Assembly (NCBI RefSeq): GCF_003569005.1
Contig: NZ_BCUR01000002.1
Span: 1-33,351, forward strand
DNA: 33,351 nucleotides
Source: Vibrio superstes
Lineage (GTDB): Bacteria > Pseudomonadota > Gammaproteobacteria > Enterobacterales > Vibrionaceae
Direction: 5' to 3'
Position numbers and translations under genes: made by a program. Of the stretch, positions 20,354-31,298 are shown piece after piece (position 1 is the stretch's first letter; each line of letters begins with the position of its first letter). The notes under the pieces are model-generated. The model ran no database searches. It saw nothing but the letters and a program-made list of their open reading frames with translations, and was not told where the DNA came from.

Positions 20354-20385
20354 TATCCGCTCAGTTTTTGACTGAATTTAGGTAC

Positions 20386-20414
20386 AAAAAAACCGGCTAT
20401 AAGCCGGTTTTTTT
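20386..20414. terminator. bidirectional terminator between hmp and purA
   Basis: Perfect 8-bp stem AACCGGCT / AGCCGGTT with a 3-nt loop and A/T runs on both sides, ending hmp (plus) and purA (minus), which converge here. Confidence 0.9.
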
Positions 20415-20432
20415 CGAACTCATTTCACTCGA

Positions 20433-21770
<1,338 letters not shown>

Positions 21771-21780
21771 TTAAAAAAGG

Positions 21781-21789
21781 ATTCTAGCA
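21781..21789 (-). promoter_or_regulatory. extended -10 promoter of purA
   Basis: Minus strand TGCTAGAAT: TGn extension plus a TAGAAT -10, with a start about 25 bp before the purA ribosome-binding site. No clear -35. I looked for a PurR box and found only a weak GCAAATTTGATT-like segment. Confidence 0.5.
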
Positions 21790-21888
21790 CCGAAAAATCA
21801 AATTTGCAGTCATTTTTTAGACACTAACCATAAAATAATGGCGGTTATTCAAATTGATTTAAGCTGAAAACCAATACTTTATTAATGC

Positions 21889-22074
21889 TCACAGTAACAT
21901 AAAGGTAATGACTGCCCCTGCAACCACGAGACATCCGCCCAGTCTTCTCAGCTGATTATCCGGCTGCTGGCTCAACTGTGCCATCATATTGCGCCATGCG
22001 TTTGGAGCTAATAATGGACCAATCCCTTCGAGTATTAAAACCAAGCCTAAGGCAATCCATATCCCTTGAGACAT
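21889..22074 (-). CDS. yjeT: DUF2065 small membrane protein (YjeT)
   Basis: A 61-aa inner-membrane protein with two hydrophobic helices (about 4-22 and 46-61), separated by a cytoplasmic-type segment with the family block GPLLAPNAWRNMMAQLSQ and the DNQLRRLGG turn. This matches the DUF2065/YjeT family, whose function is unknown. As in E. coli it lies between hflC and purA in the same orientation. A terminator separates it from hflC, so it probably has its own promoter. Confidence 0.85.
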   Translation of the reverse strand: MSQGIWIALGLVLILEGIGPLLAPNAWRNMMAQLSQQPDNQLRRLGGCLVVAGAVITFMLL

Positions 22075-22096
22075 ATCTACTTCCTATTATGAATGA

Positions 22097-22127
22097 ATAA
22101 AAAAGGCTCCTATGATAGGAGCCTTTG
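22097..22127 (-). terminator. terminator of the hfl operon
   Basis: Stem AAAGGCTCC / GGAGCCTTT (22102-22110 and 22118-22126), closed further by TAT / ATA, followed by T6 on the minus strand. It ends the transcript running from tsaE/hfq through hflC. Confidence 0.9.
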
Positions 22128-22143
22128 CGATATCTAGCTGATA

Positions 22144-23124
22144 TTACTTACGCGGTGCGCCGCTTGAATCGTTCATGAAGCGGAAGAAATCGCTCTTCGG
22201 ATCAAGGACCATAATGTCCCCTTTCTCAGAGAATGATTTCTCGTACGCTCTAAGTGAACGAACAAAGCTGTAGAACTCAGGATCTTTGTTGTACGCTTCA
22301 GAGTAAATCTTAGCAGCAGTTGCGTCTGCATCACCTCGAGTTACTCGAGCCGTTCTGTCAGCCTCAGCAAGTACAGTTGCTACCTCTAGCTCAGCTTGAG
22401 CTCGGATAACTTCTGCCTTCTCACGACCTTGAGAACGGTGCTTACGCGCTACAGATTCACGCTCAGCACGCATACGACGGTAGATAGACTCAGAGATTTC
22501 ATCCGGAAGGTTGATCTTCTTCATTCGGAAGTCAACAACACGAACGCCCAAGTCATCCATCGCGCTTTGGCGAGTATCTTGCAGTACTACTGCCATGATC
22601 TTATCACGCTCACCGTCAATCTCTACAGCAGCACGCGCTGCTTCAGAAACGGTTTCTTCCAGCTCTTCCTCATCAGGTAAAACGGCTTCATTACGAGGAC
22701 CCGATACAATCTGCTTGATTTCACGAGAGCCGATTTCAGCACGAAGCACGTCTGTTACTTTACGCTCCAATAGGGCTTGCGCTGTAAGCGCATTACCACC
22801 ACCGGTTGCCAAGTAATATTGACCAAAGTCTTCGATACGCCATTTCACGTATGAATCGATGATAACGTCTTTTTTCTCAGACGTTACAAAGCGGTCAGAA
22901 CGGCCGTCCATCGTTTGAATGCGAGCGTCTAGACGCTTAACGTTGTCAAACAATGGCATTTTAAAGTGCAGACCTGGCTCGTGGATACGAGAGATATCAT
23001 TGTTGTCTTTCAAGATACGACCAAATCGAACCACGATACCGCGCTCACCCTCAGGGACAACGAATACCGACATGAGCATTAGTGCGAGTGCAACCACCAA
23101 TACTGGGATCATTAACTTACGCAT
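22144..23124 (-). CDS. hflC: HflC, FtsH protease modulator
   Basis: SPFH/stomatin-family inner-membrane protein that forms the periplasmic HflKC cage around FtsH and modulates membrane-protein degradation. The 326-aa protein has one N-terminal membrane anchor (about 4-20) and the band-7 domain with GERGIVVRFGRIL, VIDSYVKWRI, DLGVRVVDFRMKKINLPDEI and a coiled coil of charged residues (REKAEVIRAQAELEVATVLAEADR). The C-terminal motif FYSFVRSLRAYEKSF is typical. It starts 2 bp after hflK, so translation is coupled. Confidence 0.96.
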   Translation of the reverse strand: MRKLMIPVLVVALALMLMSVFVVPEGERGIVVRFGRILKDNNDISRIHEPGLHFKMPLFDNVKRLDARIQTMDGRSDRFVTSEKKDVIIDSYVKWRIEDFGQYYLATGGGNALTAQALLERKVTDVLRAEIGSREIKQIVSGPRNEAVLPDEEELEETVSEAARAAVEIDGERDKIMAVVLQDTRQSAMDDLGVRVVDFRMKKINLPDEISESIYRRMRAERESVARKHRSQGREKAEVIRAQAELEVATVLAEADRTARVTRGDADATAAKIYSEAYNKDPEFYSFVRSLRAYEKSFSEKGDIMVLDPKSDFFRFMNDSSGAPRK

Positions 23125-23126
23125 TC

Positions 23127-24317
23127 CTAGTATCTCCCTTCACGAGTAGTAGTTGAACGAGTGTCAGTTGAAGACGGCTGCGGTGTTGTCGCCGCATCTA
23201 GCTCTATCTTATCGTACGCTGAAGATGACTTATCAGAGCGCTTGGTTGAAGAACCTTCCTGACCCGCTAACTTGTCGATTGGCAAGTACAATAAGTTACC
23301 GCTTGATTCAGAATCAATAAGTACTTTAGACGTATTTGAGTACACTTCTTCCATTGTATCTAGGTACAGACGGTTACGAGTAACCTCTGGCGCTGCTTGA
23401 TATTCTGGTAGTAGTTTTTCAAACTGAGCCACTTGACCAAACGCTTCGTTAACGATGCGCTCGCTGTAACCTAGTGCCTCTTTCTTCAGACGTTCTGCAC
23501 GACCTGTCGCTTTCGGCAAGATTTCATTCTTGTAAGCTTCTGCCTCACGAATGAAACGCTCCTCATCCTCACGCGCTGCGATAGCGTCATCGAATGAGTC
23601 TTTAACTTGCTCTGGTGGACGTGCTGATTGGAAGTTGACGTCAACAACAAGGATACCCATGTCGTAGCCATCAATGATTTCATTCAGGGTCTCTTGAGTG
23701 CTTTGACGGATTTGCTGACGGCCACTTGTCAGGATACTATCCATCAAAGAGTCACCGATTACTGCACGCAAAGCAGAATCTGTAGCTTGACGCAAACTGT
23801 CATCAGCGTTCGTTACGCGATACAAGTATTTGTATGGATCAGACACTCGGTACTGAACACCCATACCAACAGTTACAACGTTTTCATCTTTCGTAAGCAT
23901 TAAGCCAGAAGCTTGAAGTGCACGAATTGCTTCAACGTTTACTGTTGTTACTTCATCGACGAAACGTGGACGCCAGTTCAGACCAGGATCTACGATACGA
24001 TCGTATTTACCGAGACGAAGTACGACACCACGTTCTGCTTCACCTACTGTGTAGAAACCAGAGGCAACCCAGATAACGATGGCAACTACCGCAATTAGAC
24101 CGAAGCCAATTGCACCGCCACCGCTTGATGATGAACCACCACCACGCTTACCAAATTTACCACCCAGCTTTTGACTTAGTTTGCTAAACACTTCATCTAA
24201 ATCTGGCGGTCCTTGATTGCGACCACCCGATTGCTGATTGCCACGATCTTTATTACCCCAAGGGTCATTGTCGCGGCCATTGTTTCCGTTGTTATTTCCA
24301 GGCTCATTCCACGCCAT
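23127..24317 (-). CDS. hflK: HflK, FtsH protease modulator
   Basis: Partner of HflC in the FtsH-associated cage. The 396-aa protein has an unstructured cytoplasmic N-terminus rich in Asn and Gly (1-66: NNNGNNGRDND, GGGSSSSGGG), a membrane helix (about 70-90), the band-7 domain beginning GEAERGVVLRLGKYD, and VVDVNFQSARPPEQVKDSFDDAI before a coiled coil. The C-terminus is a low-complexity Ser/Thr tail. It lies 45 bp after hflX. Confidence 0.96.
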   Translation of the reverse strand: MAWNEPGNNNGNNGRDNDPWGNKDRGNQQSGGRNQGPPDLDEVFSKLSQKLGGKFGKRGGGSSSSGGGAIGFGLIAVVAIVIWVASGFYTVGEAERGVVLRLGKYDRIVDPGLNWRPRFVDEVTTVNVEAIRALQASGLMLTKDENVVTVGMGVQYRVSDPYKYLYRVTNADDSLRQATDSALRAVIGDSLMDSILTSGRQQIRQSTQETLNEIIDGYDMGILVVDVNFQSARPPEQVKDSFDDAIAAREDEERFIREAEAYKNEILPKATGRAERLKKEALGYSERIVNEAFGQVAQFEKLLPEYQAAPEVTRNRLYLDTMEEVYSNTSKVLIDSESSGNLLYLPIDKLAGQEGSSTKRSDKSSSAYDKIELDAATTPQPSSTDTRSTTTREGRY

Positions 24318-24362
24318 TAGAAAACTCCATCACTAGATATGACGTTATAAAGTAACAGTCTT

Positions 24363-25652
24363 TTAACCGACTATAAAGTCGTCCAACTGCGCCTCTTCCC
24401 TCTTTTGCAGTCTAGCCCAATCGGCTTGCTGCATTCGAATATCAATCAACAAGTTACCTTCTGAATCATACGCCTCTTGTCGAATAGATTTCATATTGAA
24501 AAATACACTGCGTAAACGCCCCTGATACAGAGGAGGTATACTCAAGGTATATTCGACCATTTGACTTGCTAAGCGCTCAGTCAAGGCCTGAAACAGCAGG
24601 TCTAAACCCAAGCCTTCCATCGCCGAAACCCACACTGTAGTGGGTACACCCTCTTCGTTATATTCAATACGAGGAGACTGTTGTTCCATGTTGTCTATCT
24701 TGTTCATGACAAGTAAGACTGGGATCTCGTGCGCATCAATCTCTTCTAAGACGATATCAACGGCTTGGACATTCTCTCTGAAACGTTCGTCACTAGCATC
24801 TATAACATGTAACAAGATGTCTGCTTCTTGGGTTTCCTGCAAGGTTGCCTTAAAGGCTGCAACCAAATCATGCGGAAGGTGACGAATAAAACCTACTGTA
24901 TCCGCAAGGATAGCGAGGCCTACGTCGTCTAACTCTATCTTACGTAGAGTTGGGTCCAAAGTAGCAAATAACTGGTCAGCCGCATAAACGCTAGCTTCAG
25001 TAATCCTATTAAACAGAGTGGACTTACCGGCGTTGGTATATCCAACCAAAGAGACTGTCGGAATTTCAGCTCGCTTTCTTGCTCTGCGGCCTTGTTCACG
25101 CTGCTTAGCAACCTTTTCTAGGCGACGTAAAATCGCTTTGATTCGATCTCTTAGCAAACGACGGTCGGTTTCAAGCTGGGTTTCACCCGGCCCTCTTAAA
25201 CCGATACCACCTTTCTGTCTCTCCAAGTGAGTCCAACCACGAATCAATCGGGTGGAAATATGACGCAACTGCGCCAACTCTACTTGCAGCTTACCCTCAT
25301 GGGTTCTCGCCCTTTGAGCAAAAATATCCAAGATAAGACCGGTACGGTCTAGCACTCGGCATTTGCACAACTGCTCTAGGTTTCGTTCTTGAGCTGGCGA
25401 AAGGGAATGGTTAAAGATAACTATCTCAGCCTCAAGTTGCTGAACGAAATCAGCAATTTCTTGTGCTTTACCCTCACCCACAAAGTACTTCGCATGGGGG
25501 GACTGACGGCTACCCGTTATGGTATGCAGGTTGTTAACACCCGCAGAAGACACTAACATCTCAAATTCAGCTAGGTCTTCCCACTCCCCTTCCTGTGTAA
25601 AATTAATATGAACAAGTACCGCCTGTTCACCTGATTCATACCGGTCAAACAA
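24363..25652 (-). CDS. hflX: GTPase HflX
   Basis: Ribosome-associated GTPase that splits stalled or heat-damaged 70S ribosomes. The 429-aa protein has the N-terminal HflX domain (1-115), a coiled coil with THLERQKGGIGLRGPGETQLETD (about 141-163), and a G domain with G1 GYTNAGKS (204-211), G2 in ATLDPTLR, G3 DTVGFI and G4 MNKID. The start codon is TTG: AAGGAG lies 8 bp upstream and the N-terminus MFDRYESGEQAVLVH matches E. coli HflX residue for residue at most positions. It lies 49 bp after hfq. Confidence 0.96.
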   Translation of the reverse strand: MFDRYESGEQAVLVHINFTQEGEWEDLAEFEMLVSSAGVNNLHTITGSRQSPHAKYFVGEGKAQEIADFVQQLEAEIVIFNHSLSPAQERNLEQLCKCRVLDRTGLILDIFAQRARTHEGKLQVELAQLRHISTRLIRGWTHLERQKGGIGLRGPGETQLETDRRLLRDRIKAILRRLEKVAKQREQGRRARKRAEIPTVSLVGYTNAGKSTLFNRITEASVYAADQLFATLDPTLRKIELDDVGLAILADTVGFIRHLPHDLVAAFKATLQETQEADILLHVIDASDERFRENVQAVDIVLEEIDAHEIPVLLVMNKIDNMEQQSPRIEYNEEGVPTTVWVSAMEGLGLDLLFQALTERLASQMVEYTLSIPPLYQGRLRSVFFNMKSIRQEAYDSEGNLLIDIRMQQADWARLQKREEAQLDDFIVG

Positions 25653-25701
25653 GCGATAAGCTCCTTACACAAGTTACTTGATGATTAGATAACTTTTTCA
25701 A

Positions 25702-26070
<369 letters not shown>

Positions 26071-26111
26071 CTACGTTCCGTGTAGAGGTTATGTTCATGT
26101 GAAACGATCAT

Positions 26112-26117
26112 ATTATA
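26112..26117 (-). promoter_or_regulatory. candidate -10 of an hfq promoter
   Basis: A perfect minus-strand TATAAT about 150 bp before the hfq ATG, just past the miaA stop. I see no convincing -35. It would give hfq-hflXKC a transcript independent of tsaE-miaA, as in E. coli. Confidence 0.4.
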
Positions 26118-26127
26118 CACAGCAAAT

Positions 26128-27060
26128 TCAATTAGATGCTATGACATTTGCGATAGTTTCTACCCCGTGATCGATATTTTGACTATCGAGCCAAGTTAGG
26201 TCTTTCCAACTGCGAAGCCAAGTAATCTGGCGCTTCGCTAATTGCCTAGTCGCACAGACCCCTTTGAAGATTGCCTCATCAAAGCTGTACTCTCCTTCTA
26301 AGTAACCCCACATCTGACGATAGCCCACACAGCGAATTGAAGGAAGATCTGGATGCAAATCAGTGCGTTGATGTAAGGCTCTTACTTCATCTTCAAATCC
26401 AACCTCTACCATTTTTTCATAGCGAAGTTCGATACGTCGATGCAGTTCGGAGCGCTCTTGAGGAGCAATAGCAAACTGTTTCACATCATACGGGATAGGC
26501 TCCCCCTTCTGTTGCGTCAGTTCTGTCAGCGACTTTCCAGAAATACGAAAAACTTCTAAAGCACGCGATAAGCGCTGCGGATCATTGGGGTGAATACGCT
26601 CTGCTGAGACTGGATCAATCTGCTTTAGCTCATCATGCAGAGCTTGCCAGCCCTTTTGAGTAGCTTCTTGCTCAATTTGCGCGCGAATTTCAGGGTCAGC
26701 AGCAGGTAATGGAGAAAGCCCCTCTAGTAGAGCTTTGTAGTACAGCATTGTGCCCCCTACTAGCATAGGGATTTTACCTTGTGCCGTAATCTCATCCATT
26801 AGCTGCAGCGCATCACGACGAAAGTCTGCTGCTGAATAAGATTCTGAAGGGTCAATAATATCAATAAGGCGATGGGGGGCGGCAGCTTGCTCTTCTGCCG
26901 TCGGCTTAGCCGTACCTATGTCCATCCCTTTATATATCAAAGCTGAATCAACGCTGATTAGCTCAATGGGAAAGCGTTGTCGAAGGCGAATCGCCAATTC
27001 GGTTTTACCGGAGGCCGTTGGGCCCATTAAAAATATGGCCAAAGGCAATTTATCATTCAT
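26128..27060 (-). CDS. miaA: tRNA dimethylallyltransferase MiaA
   Basis: Transfers a dimethylallyl group to N6 of A37 in tRNAs reading UNN codons, the first step to ms2i6A. The 310-aa protein has the P-loop GPTASGKT (13-20), the [16 protein letters not shown] motif with the catalytic Asp/Thr, [18 protein letters not shown], the [13 protein letters not shown] block, the [13 protein letters not shown] segment and the C-terminal [11 protein letters not shown]. Its ATG overlaps the end of mutL by 8 bp, so the two are translated together. Confidence 0.96.
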   Translation of the reverse strand: MNDKLPLAIFLMGPTASGKTELAIRLRQRFPIELISVDSALIYKGMDIGTAKPTAEEQAAAPHRLIDIIDPSESYSAADFRRDALQLMDEITAQGKIPMLVGGTMLYYKALLEGLSPLPAADPEIRAQIEQEATQKGWQALHDELKQIDPVSAERIHPNDPQRLSRALEVFRISGKSLTELTQQKGEPIPYDVKQFAIAPQERSELHRRIELRYEKMVEVGFEDEVRALHQRTDLHPDLPSIRCVGYRQMWGYLEGEYSFDEAIFKGVCATRQLAKRQITWLRSWKDLTWLDSQNIDHGVETIANVIASN

Positions 27061-28984
27061 GTGATAGCGCTTTAATTTGGGTGGAAAAATCCACTAATTG
27101 AATAAGTTTCTTATCTTTTAAGTCTAGACCCTGTGCGGAAGCACCCTCTAAATCGGACAGTAGCTGCACCGCCTCTGACAAAGTGTAGGTCTTATTTTGT
27201 TCTACTACCTGACAAGCGAGCCAAAGGCTTAACTGTTCAAAGGACAACGGTTGCTCACCACTCAACATATCGATGAGCTTAGAAAACAACTGCTGAAGAT
27301 TATGATGTCTCAGGGGCTGAGGTACTGCCATGATCATCACTTTGGCTCCAGCTTTAAACATCAACTGAATCGCAAAACGCTCAAGCATAGGCTGCATTTG
27401 CTTAAGCAGATCGATATCTTCGCTTCTTACTCGCAATGCTAGAGGGATCAACAGTGGCTGCTTGACCAACTGCCTTTGATCAACCGATAACTGTCCTCGG
27501 AGCTTCAATATCTCAGCATAAGACAACGCAAGCAGTCCGCATCCTGCGTTGGTATTAATCAACAGAAAGCGCTCATTGACCACAGTTAGAGCCTTCCCTA
27601 GCTGAGTAATAGGCTGAGCCACTACAGAGGGTGGAGTCTCTACGACAGAGCTAGGCTCAACGGTCATTAATTGCTGATAGACCTTAGCTTCTTGCTCAGA
27701 CACCTGAGGCTTAGGTGTTCTTGAGGTGTTATTTTGTCCCCAACTTAAGCGCGCTTGTCTTTCACTTCGCGGTTCACCATGAGACGACTCTGCCGAGTCA
27801 GCCCTGTTCGGGTATGCTGGAATCTGCTGCATCGCCTGCGCTTCTCTTTGTGAAGGAGAGGCTGATACTGGCTTTGACTCGGGGCTAGATGTGACTGTGG
27901 TTTGCTCTGACTCACTTACAGTAAATTGCTGTGGATGAGGCGTGGCGAACGCACTTTCCCGTCTCTCCTCCGAGACGAGTTGTTGCGACTGTCCTAACGC
28001 ATCAACAAGGGCTTGATAGATAAAGTCATGCACCAGTCGTGCTTGATGAAAACGCACTTCATGCTTTGCTGGGTGTACATTCACATCGACTTGATGTGCA
28101 TCGATCTCAATGAACAGCACATAAGCGGCAAACTGCTCTGGACGCAATGCTAGTTCGTAGCTTTGACGAATGGCATGATTAATGAGTTTGTCACGCATCA
28201 TTCTGCCATTCACATAGCAGTACTGCAGGTCACCTTGTGAGCGCGCAGCTGCGGGTGTGGTTATCCAGCCATACAACTTTAGGTCTTGATGTTGCAGTTC
28301 AACCTTTAACATGTTGTCTGCAAAGTTTTTACCACAGACAGATTGAATGCGTTGTTCTATTTGACGCTCTGTTTTTGCAGCGCGATATTGCTTAACCAGC
28401 TTACCATTGTGTCGAAGGTTAAGAGTGACATCAAAGCGGCTCAAAGCAATACGCTTTAACAGCTCTTCAATATGAGTGAACTCTGTCTTTTCAGTACGCA
28501 GGAATTTTCGTCTTGCAGGGGTATTAAAGAACAGATCCAACACCTCTACCGAAGTCCCTATAGGGTGAGCGGTAGGCTGCAACTTAACCTGCATATCCCG
28601 ACCTTCAGAATAGGCTGCCCACGCTTGCTCTTGTGTCGCTGTTCTTGAGGTTAAAGTTAAGCGAGATACTGAACTGATACTAGCCAGCGCCTCCCCACGA
28701 AACCCAAGGCTCATGATGGCCTCAAGATCATCCAAGGTGGTAATTTTAGAGGTCGCATGTCGACTCAGGGCAAGTTGAAGTTCATCTTTAATGATGCCCT
28801 TACCATTATCCCTGATGCGAATCAGTTTACTGCCGCCTTTTTCGATATCGATATCGATACGAGTAGCACCCGCGTCGATGCTATTTTCAACGAGTTCTTT
28901 AACCACAGAAGCCGGTCTCTCAACCACTTCTCCGGCTGCTATTTGGTTCGCCAGTCTCGCTGGTAGTATCTTGATTTCGCTCAT
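27053..28984 (-). CDS. mutL: DNA mismatch repair protein MutL
   Basis: GHKL ATPase that links MutS recognition to MutH nicking and UvrD unwinding. The 643-aa protein has the N-terminal ATPase motifs [11 protein letters not shown] (about 31-41), [22 protein letters not shown] and the [11 protein letters not shown] block, a Ser/Gln/Pro-rich linker (about 335-455) and a C-terminal dimerisation domain (about 456-643). It lacks the DQHA(x)2E(x)4E endonuclease motif, as in methyl-directed gammaproteobacteria. The start overlaps the amiB stop by 4 bp (ATGA). Confidence 0.97.
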   Translation of the reverse strand: MSEIKILPARLANQIAAGEVVERPASVVKELVENSIDAGATRIDIDIEKGGSKLIRIRDNGKGIIKDELQLALSRHATSKITTLDDLEAIMSLGFRGEALASISSVSRLTLTSRTATQEQAWAAYSEGRDMQVKLQPTAHPIGTSVEVLDLFFNTPARRKFLRTEKTEFTHIEELLKRIALSRFDVTLNLRHNGKLVKQYRAAKTERQIEQRIQSVCGKNFADNMLKVELQHQDLKLYGWITTPAAARSQGDLQYCYVNGRMMRDKLINHAIRQSYELALRPEQFAAYVLFIEIDAHQVDVNVHPAKHEVRFHQARLVHDFIYQALVDALGQSQQLVSEERRESAFATPHPQQFTVSESEQTTVTSSPESKPVSASPSQREAQAMQQIPAYPNRADSAESSHGEPRSERQARLSWGQNNTSRTPKPQVSEQEAKVYQQLMTVEPSSVVETPPSVVAQPITQLGKALTVVNERFLLINTNAGCGLLALSYAEILKLRGQLSVDQRQLVKQPLLIPLALRVRSEDIDLLKQMQPMLERFAIQLMFKAGAKVMIMAVPQPLRHHNLQQLFSKLIDMLSGEQPLSFEQLSLWLACQVVEQNKTYTLSEAVQLLSDLEGASAQGLDLKDKKLIQLVDFSTQIKALSHE

Positions 28985-30651
28985 CGATTCGGAATAATCA
29001 GCGTCTGTCCAATGGCAAGCTCATCGGAACGAAGGTTATTAGCGCTGCGAATGCTGCTCACAGTCACCCCATATTTGGATGCGATCTTACCCAAGAACTC
29101 TCCTCGTTGAACCTTATGACGCCTGATTGGTTCATCCTTCACCGCAACAGTGATCTTAAGTTTTTGGCCAACACGAACCGTATTGGATTTAAGGTTATTC
29201 TCTCTTTTTATTGAGTCGACCGATACCTTATATCGACTGGCGATCTTGCCTAAATACTCACCCGATTTCACCACATGGGTAACGGTTTTGGTCTCTACAG
29301 TATTGAGTGTTTTCGCTGGAACTGAAGCGCCAGGAATAGTCAGCTTCTGACCCACTTTGACGGTATCACTTTTTAGATTGTTCGCCGATTTGATCGCCGC
29401 AACGGAAACTCCGTGCTTTTGCGCAATCTTAGATAAGAAATCACCGCGCTGAACAACGTACATTCCACCGTGGCTCGGGGTCTTATCAAACCCAGTCCCT
29501 TCCGGCGGATTCTGTTTTAGGTACGTCACTACTGCACGGGATAGGGCACTCGCTAGCTTGTCTTGATATGAGCGCTGAAATAGCAGTTTCTCTTCAGTTG
29601 GGTTTGAGATGAAGCCTGTTTCAACGAGAACTGATGGTATTTGAGGTGAGCGCAACACCGCTAGGCTAGCTTCACTTGGTTTACTTTTATGCAGACGAGC
29701 GACCTTTTTCAACTCACCTAATATCTCTGTCGCTAACTTCTCACCTTCACGCTTGGAGTGGGTAAACTGCAGATCCAGCAATGTTTGGTTTACGTTTTTA
29801 TCCGCTCGAGTAACCGTGGAAGTACCACCTAACTTTTGAGATTGACGCTCTTGGTTCTCTACCCAACGAGAAATTTCTGTGTTCCTACGACGATCATTCA
29901 AGAAGAAGACGGAAGCACCTCTTGGCTGAGGCGAGGTAAACGCATCTGCGTGAATAGAGATAAATAAGTGTGCTTTCTCACGGTCGGCAATAGCCACACG
30001 CTGATCTAGATTCACATAGTAGTCGCCCGTTCGAGTTAACTTGGCTCTGATACCTGGGATAGCATTCAACTGTGCCGCAAGCTTCCTTGAAACACTTAAT
30101 GTGGTGTGCTTTTCATATTTGCGACTAGGACCAATGGAGCCTGGGTCTTTACCACCATGGCCTGGGTCGATAACAATAACCACATCTTGTCGACTAGGCA
30201 CGCTCGTTTTCGTCGCAACAACCGGCTTAGTTGCTGGTTTAGACTGGCTGGTTGCAGAGAGAGGAAAATCGATCACCAAACGATGACCGGCGCCGTTACC
30301 CGGAGCAAGCTTGAATAATTTAGGCGAAGACTTTCCCTTCAACTCAAACACCAATCGAAAGGTGTTTTTATTAGGGGGAGAACTTTCTCTCACTTTAGTT
30401 AAGATGGGGCTCTTAGTGACCGACTTAGGTAGTTTAGAGCCATTAGACGTGTTCTGAAGATCCACAACCAAGCGATCTGGGCTGCCTAAAGTAAAGTAGC
30501 TAAAGTCAGCTGACTGGCTCAGGTCAATAACCGTCCTTGTTTCTTTATTAGTGGTCGAAATGCGAATGTTCTTAATCTCATTTGCTTGCACAGTGGCAAA
30601 TAAAGAAGAAACAAAGAACAAGGCAAACGCCCATACTGAATTCTTAATCAA
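28981..30651 (-). CDS. amiB: N-acetylmuramoyl-L-alanine amidase AmiB with three LysM
   Basis: Periplasmic zinc amidase that splits septal peptidoglycan between daughter cells, activated by EnvC. The 556-aa protein has a signal peptide (1-24), an AMIN septum-targeting domain (about 25-132), a linker, an Amidase_3 domain (about 155-380) with zinc/catalytic residues His165 (DPGHGG), Glu180, His234 and Glu344 (VETGF), and three C-terminal LysM repeats (397-440, 458-500, 511-555). E. coli AmiB, as I recall, has no LysM. It overlaps tsaE by 4 bp upstream and mutL by 4 bp downstream. Confidence 0.95.
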   Translation of the reverse strand: MIKNSVWAFALFFVSSLFATVQANEIKNIRISTTNKETRTVIDLSQSADFSYFTLGSPDRLVVDLQNTSNGSKLPKSVTKSPILTKVRESSPPNKNTFRLVFELKGKSSPKLFKLAPGNGAGHRLVIDFPLSATSQSKPATKPVVATKTSVPSRQDVVIVIDPGHGGKDPGSIGPSRKYEKHTTLSVSRKLAAQLNAIPGIRAKLTRTGDYYVNLDQRVAIADREKAHLFISIHADAFTSPQPRGASVFFLNDRRRNTEISRWVENQERQSQKLGGTSTVTRADKNVNQTLLDLQFTHSKREGEKLATEILGELKKVARLHKSKPSEASLAVLRSPQIPSVLVETGFISNPTEEKLLFQRSYQDKLASALSRAVVTYLKQNPPEGTGFDKTPSHGGMYVVQRGDFLSKIAQKHGVSVAAIKSANNLKSDTVKVGQKLTIPGASVPAKTLNTVETKTVTHVVKSGEYLGKIASRYKVSVDSIKRENNLKSNTVRVGQKLKITVAVKDEPIRRHKVQRGEFLGKIASKYGVTVSSIRSANNLRSDELAIGQTLIIPNR

Positions 30652-31112
30652 TTTAGCTCCAGCTTTTCAATCAGTGTTAGTCCATTGTCACTGTTTGCAG
30701 TAATGGTCGCGACACGACCCTCACCTTGATAACGAATATCGATATCTAAATCTGCTTTAGGAAGCAATCCTTCCCCTTTCTCTGGCCACTCAACAAGGCA
30801 GATTGCATCAGGGGTAAAATAGTCTCGAATTCCCATAAACTCGAGCTCTTCTGGGTCCGCAAGACGATAAAGGTCAAAATGATACACCTGCCAATCTTGC
30901 AAATCATAAGGCTCAACCAAGGTGTAGGTTGGGCTCTTAACATTGCCTTTATGCCCCATCGACTGGATAAAGCCACGACTGAAGGTGGTTTTTCCCGCAC
31001 CAAGATCACCATGTAAATAAATGGTCGTTTGCTCAGAGCATAGGGCTGATAAGTTTGCTCCCATTTTTACGGTGTCATGCTCATCTTTGAGGGAGAAGTG
31101 CTTCTGGGTCAT
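30648..31112 (-). CDS. tsaE: tRNA t6A37 biosynthesis ATPase TsaE
   Basis: P-loop ATPase required with TsaB and TsaD for threonylcarbamoyl-adenosine at A37 of ANN-decoding tRNAs. Starting from the ATG at 31112 gives 154 aa, the family length, with Walker [15 protein letters not shown] (35-48), [35 protein letters not shown] and [13 protein letters not shown]. The frame extends to a TTG at 31184 that has AGAGG upstream, whereas the ATG lacks a clear ribosome-binding site, so a 178-aa form is possible but the extension does not resemble the family. First gene of the long minus-strand operon. Confidence 0.92.
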   Translation of the reverse strand: MTQKHFSLKDEHDTVKMGANLSALCSEQTTIYLHGDLGAGKTTFSRGFIQSMGHKGNVKSPTYTLVEPYDLQDWQVYHFDLYRLADPEELEFMGIRDYFTPDAICLVEWPEKGEGLLPKADLDIDIRYQGEGRVATITANSDNGLTLIEKLELN

Positions 31113-31298
31113 AAAAGAGTAGTCTTTGCTTGGCTTTATTAATAATGACCTAATTATCTCTACTGAGCGCGTTTTGTCGAGCAAACCCGCCTCTTTGGTA
31201 GACTATGACCAATAAATTTCGTTCAAAAGTACTTCGAATGGGTTGCACTGTTACATGTCGACTCGTTTATTCGCTAAAATAGACTCAACTTTCTTCGA

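Noticed and set aside
26271..28997. Several plus-strand frames of 60-70 aa within miaA and mutL
   Set aside because: They are antisense shadows of conserved genes; composition follows the codon structure of the minus-strand genes.
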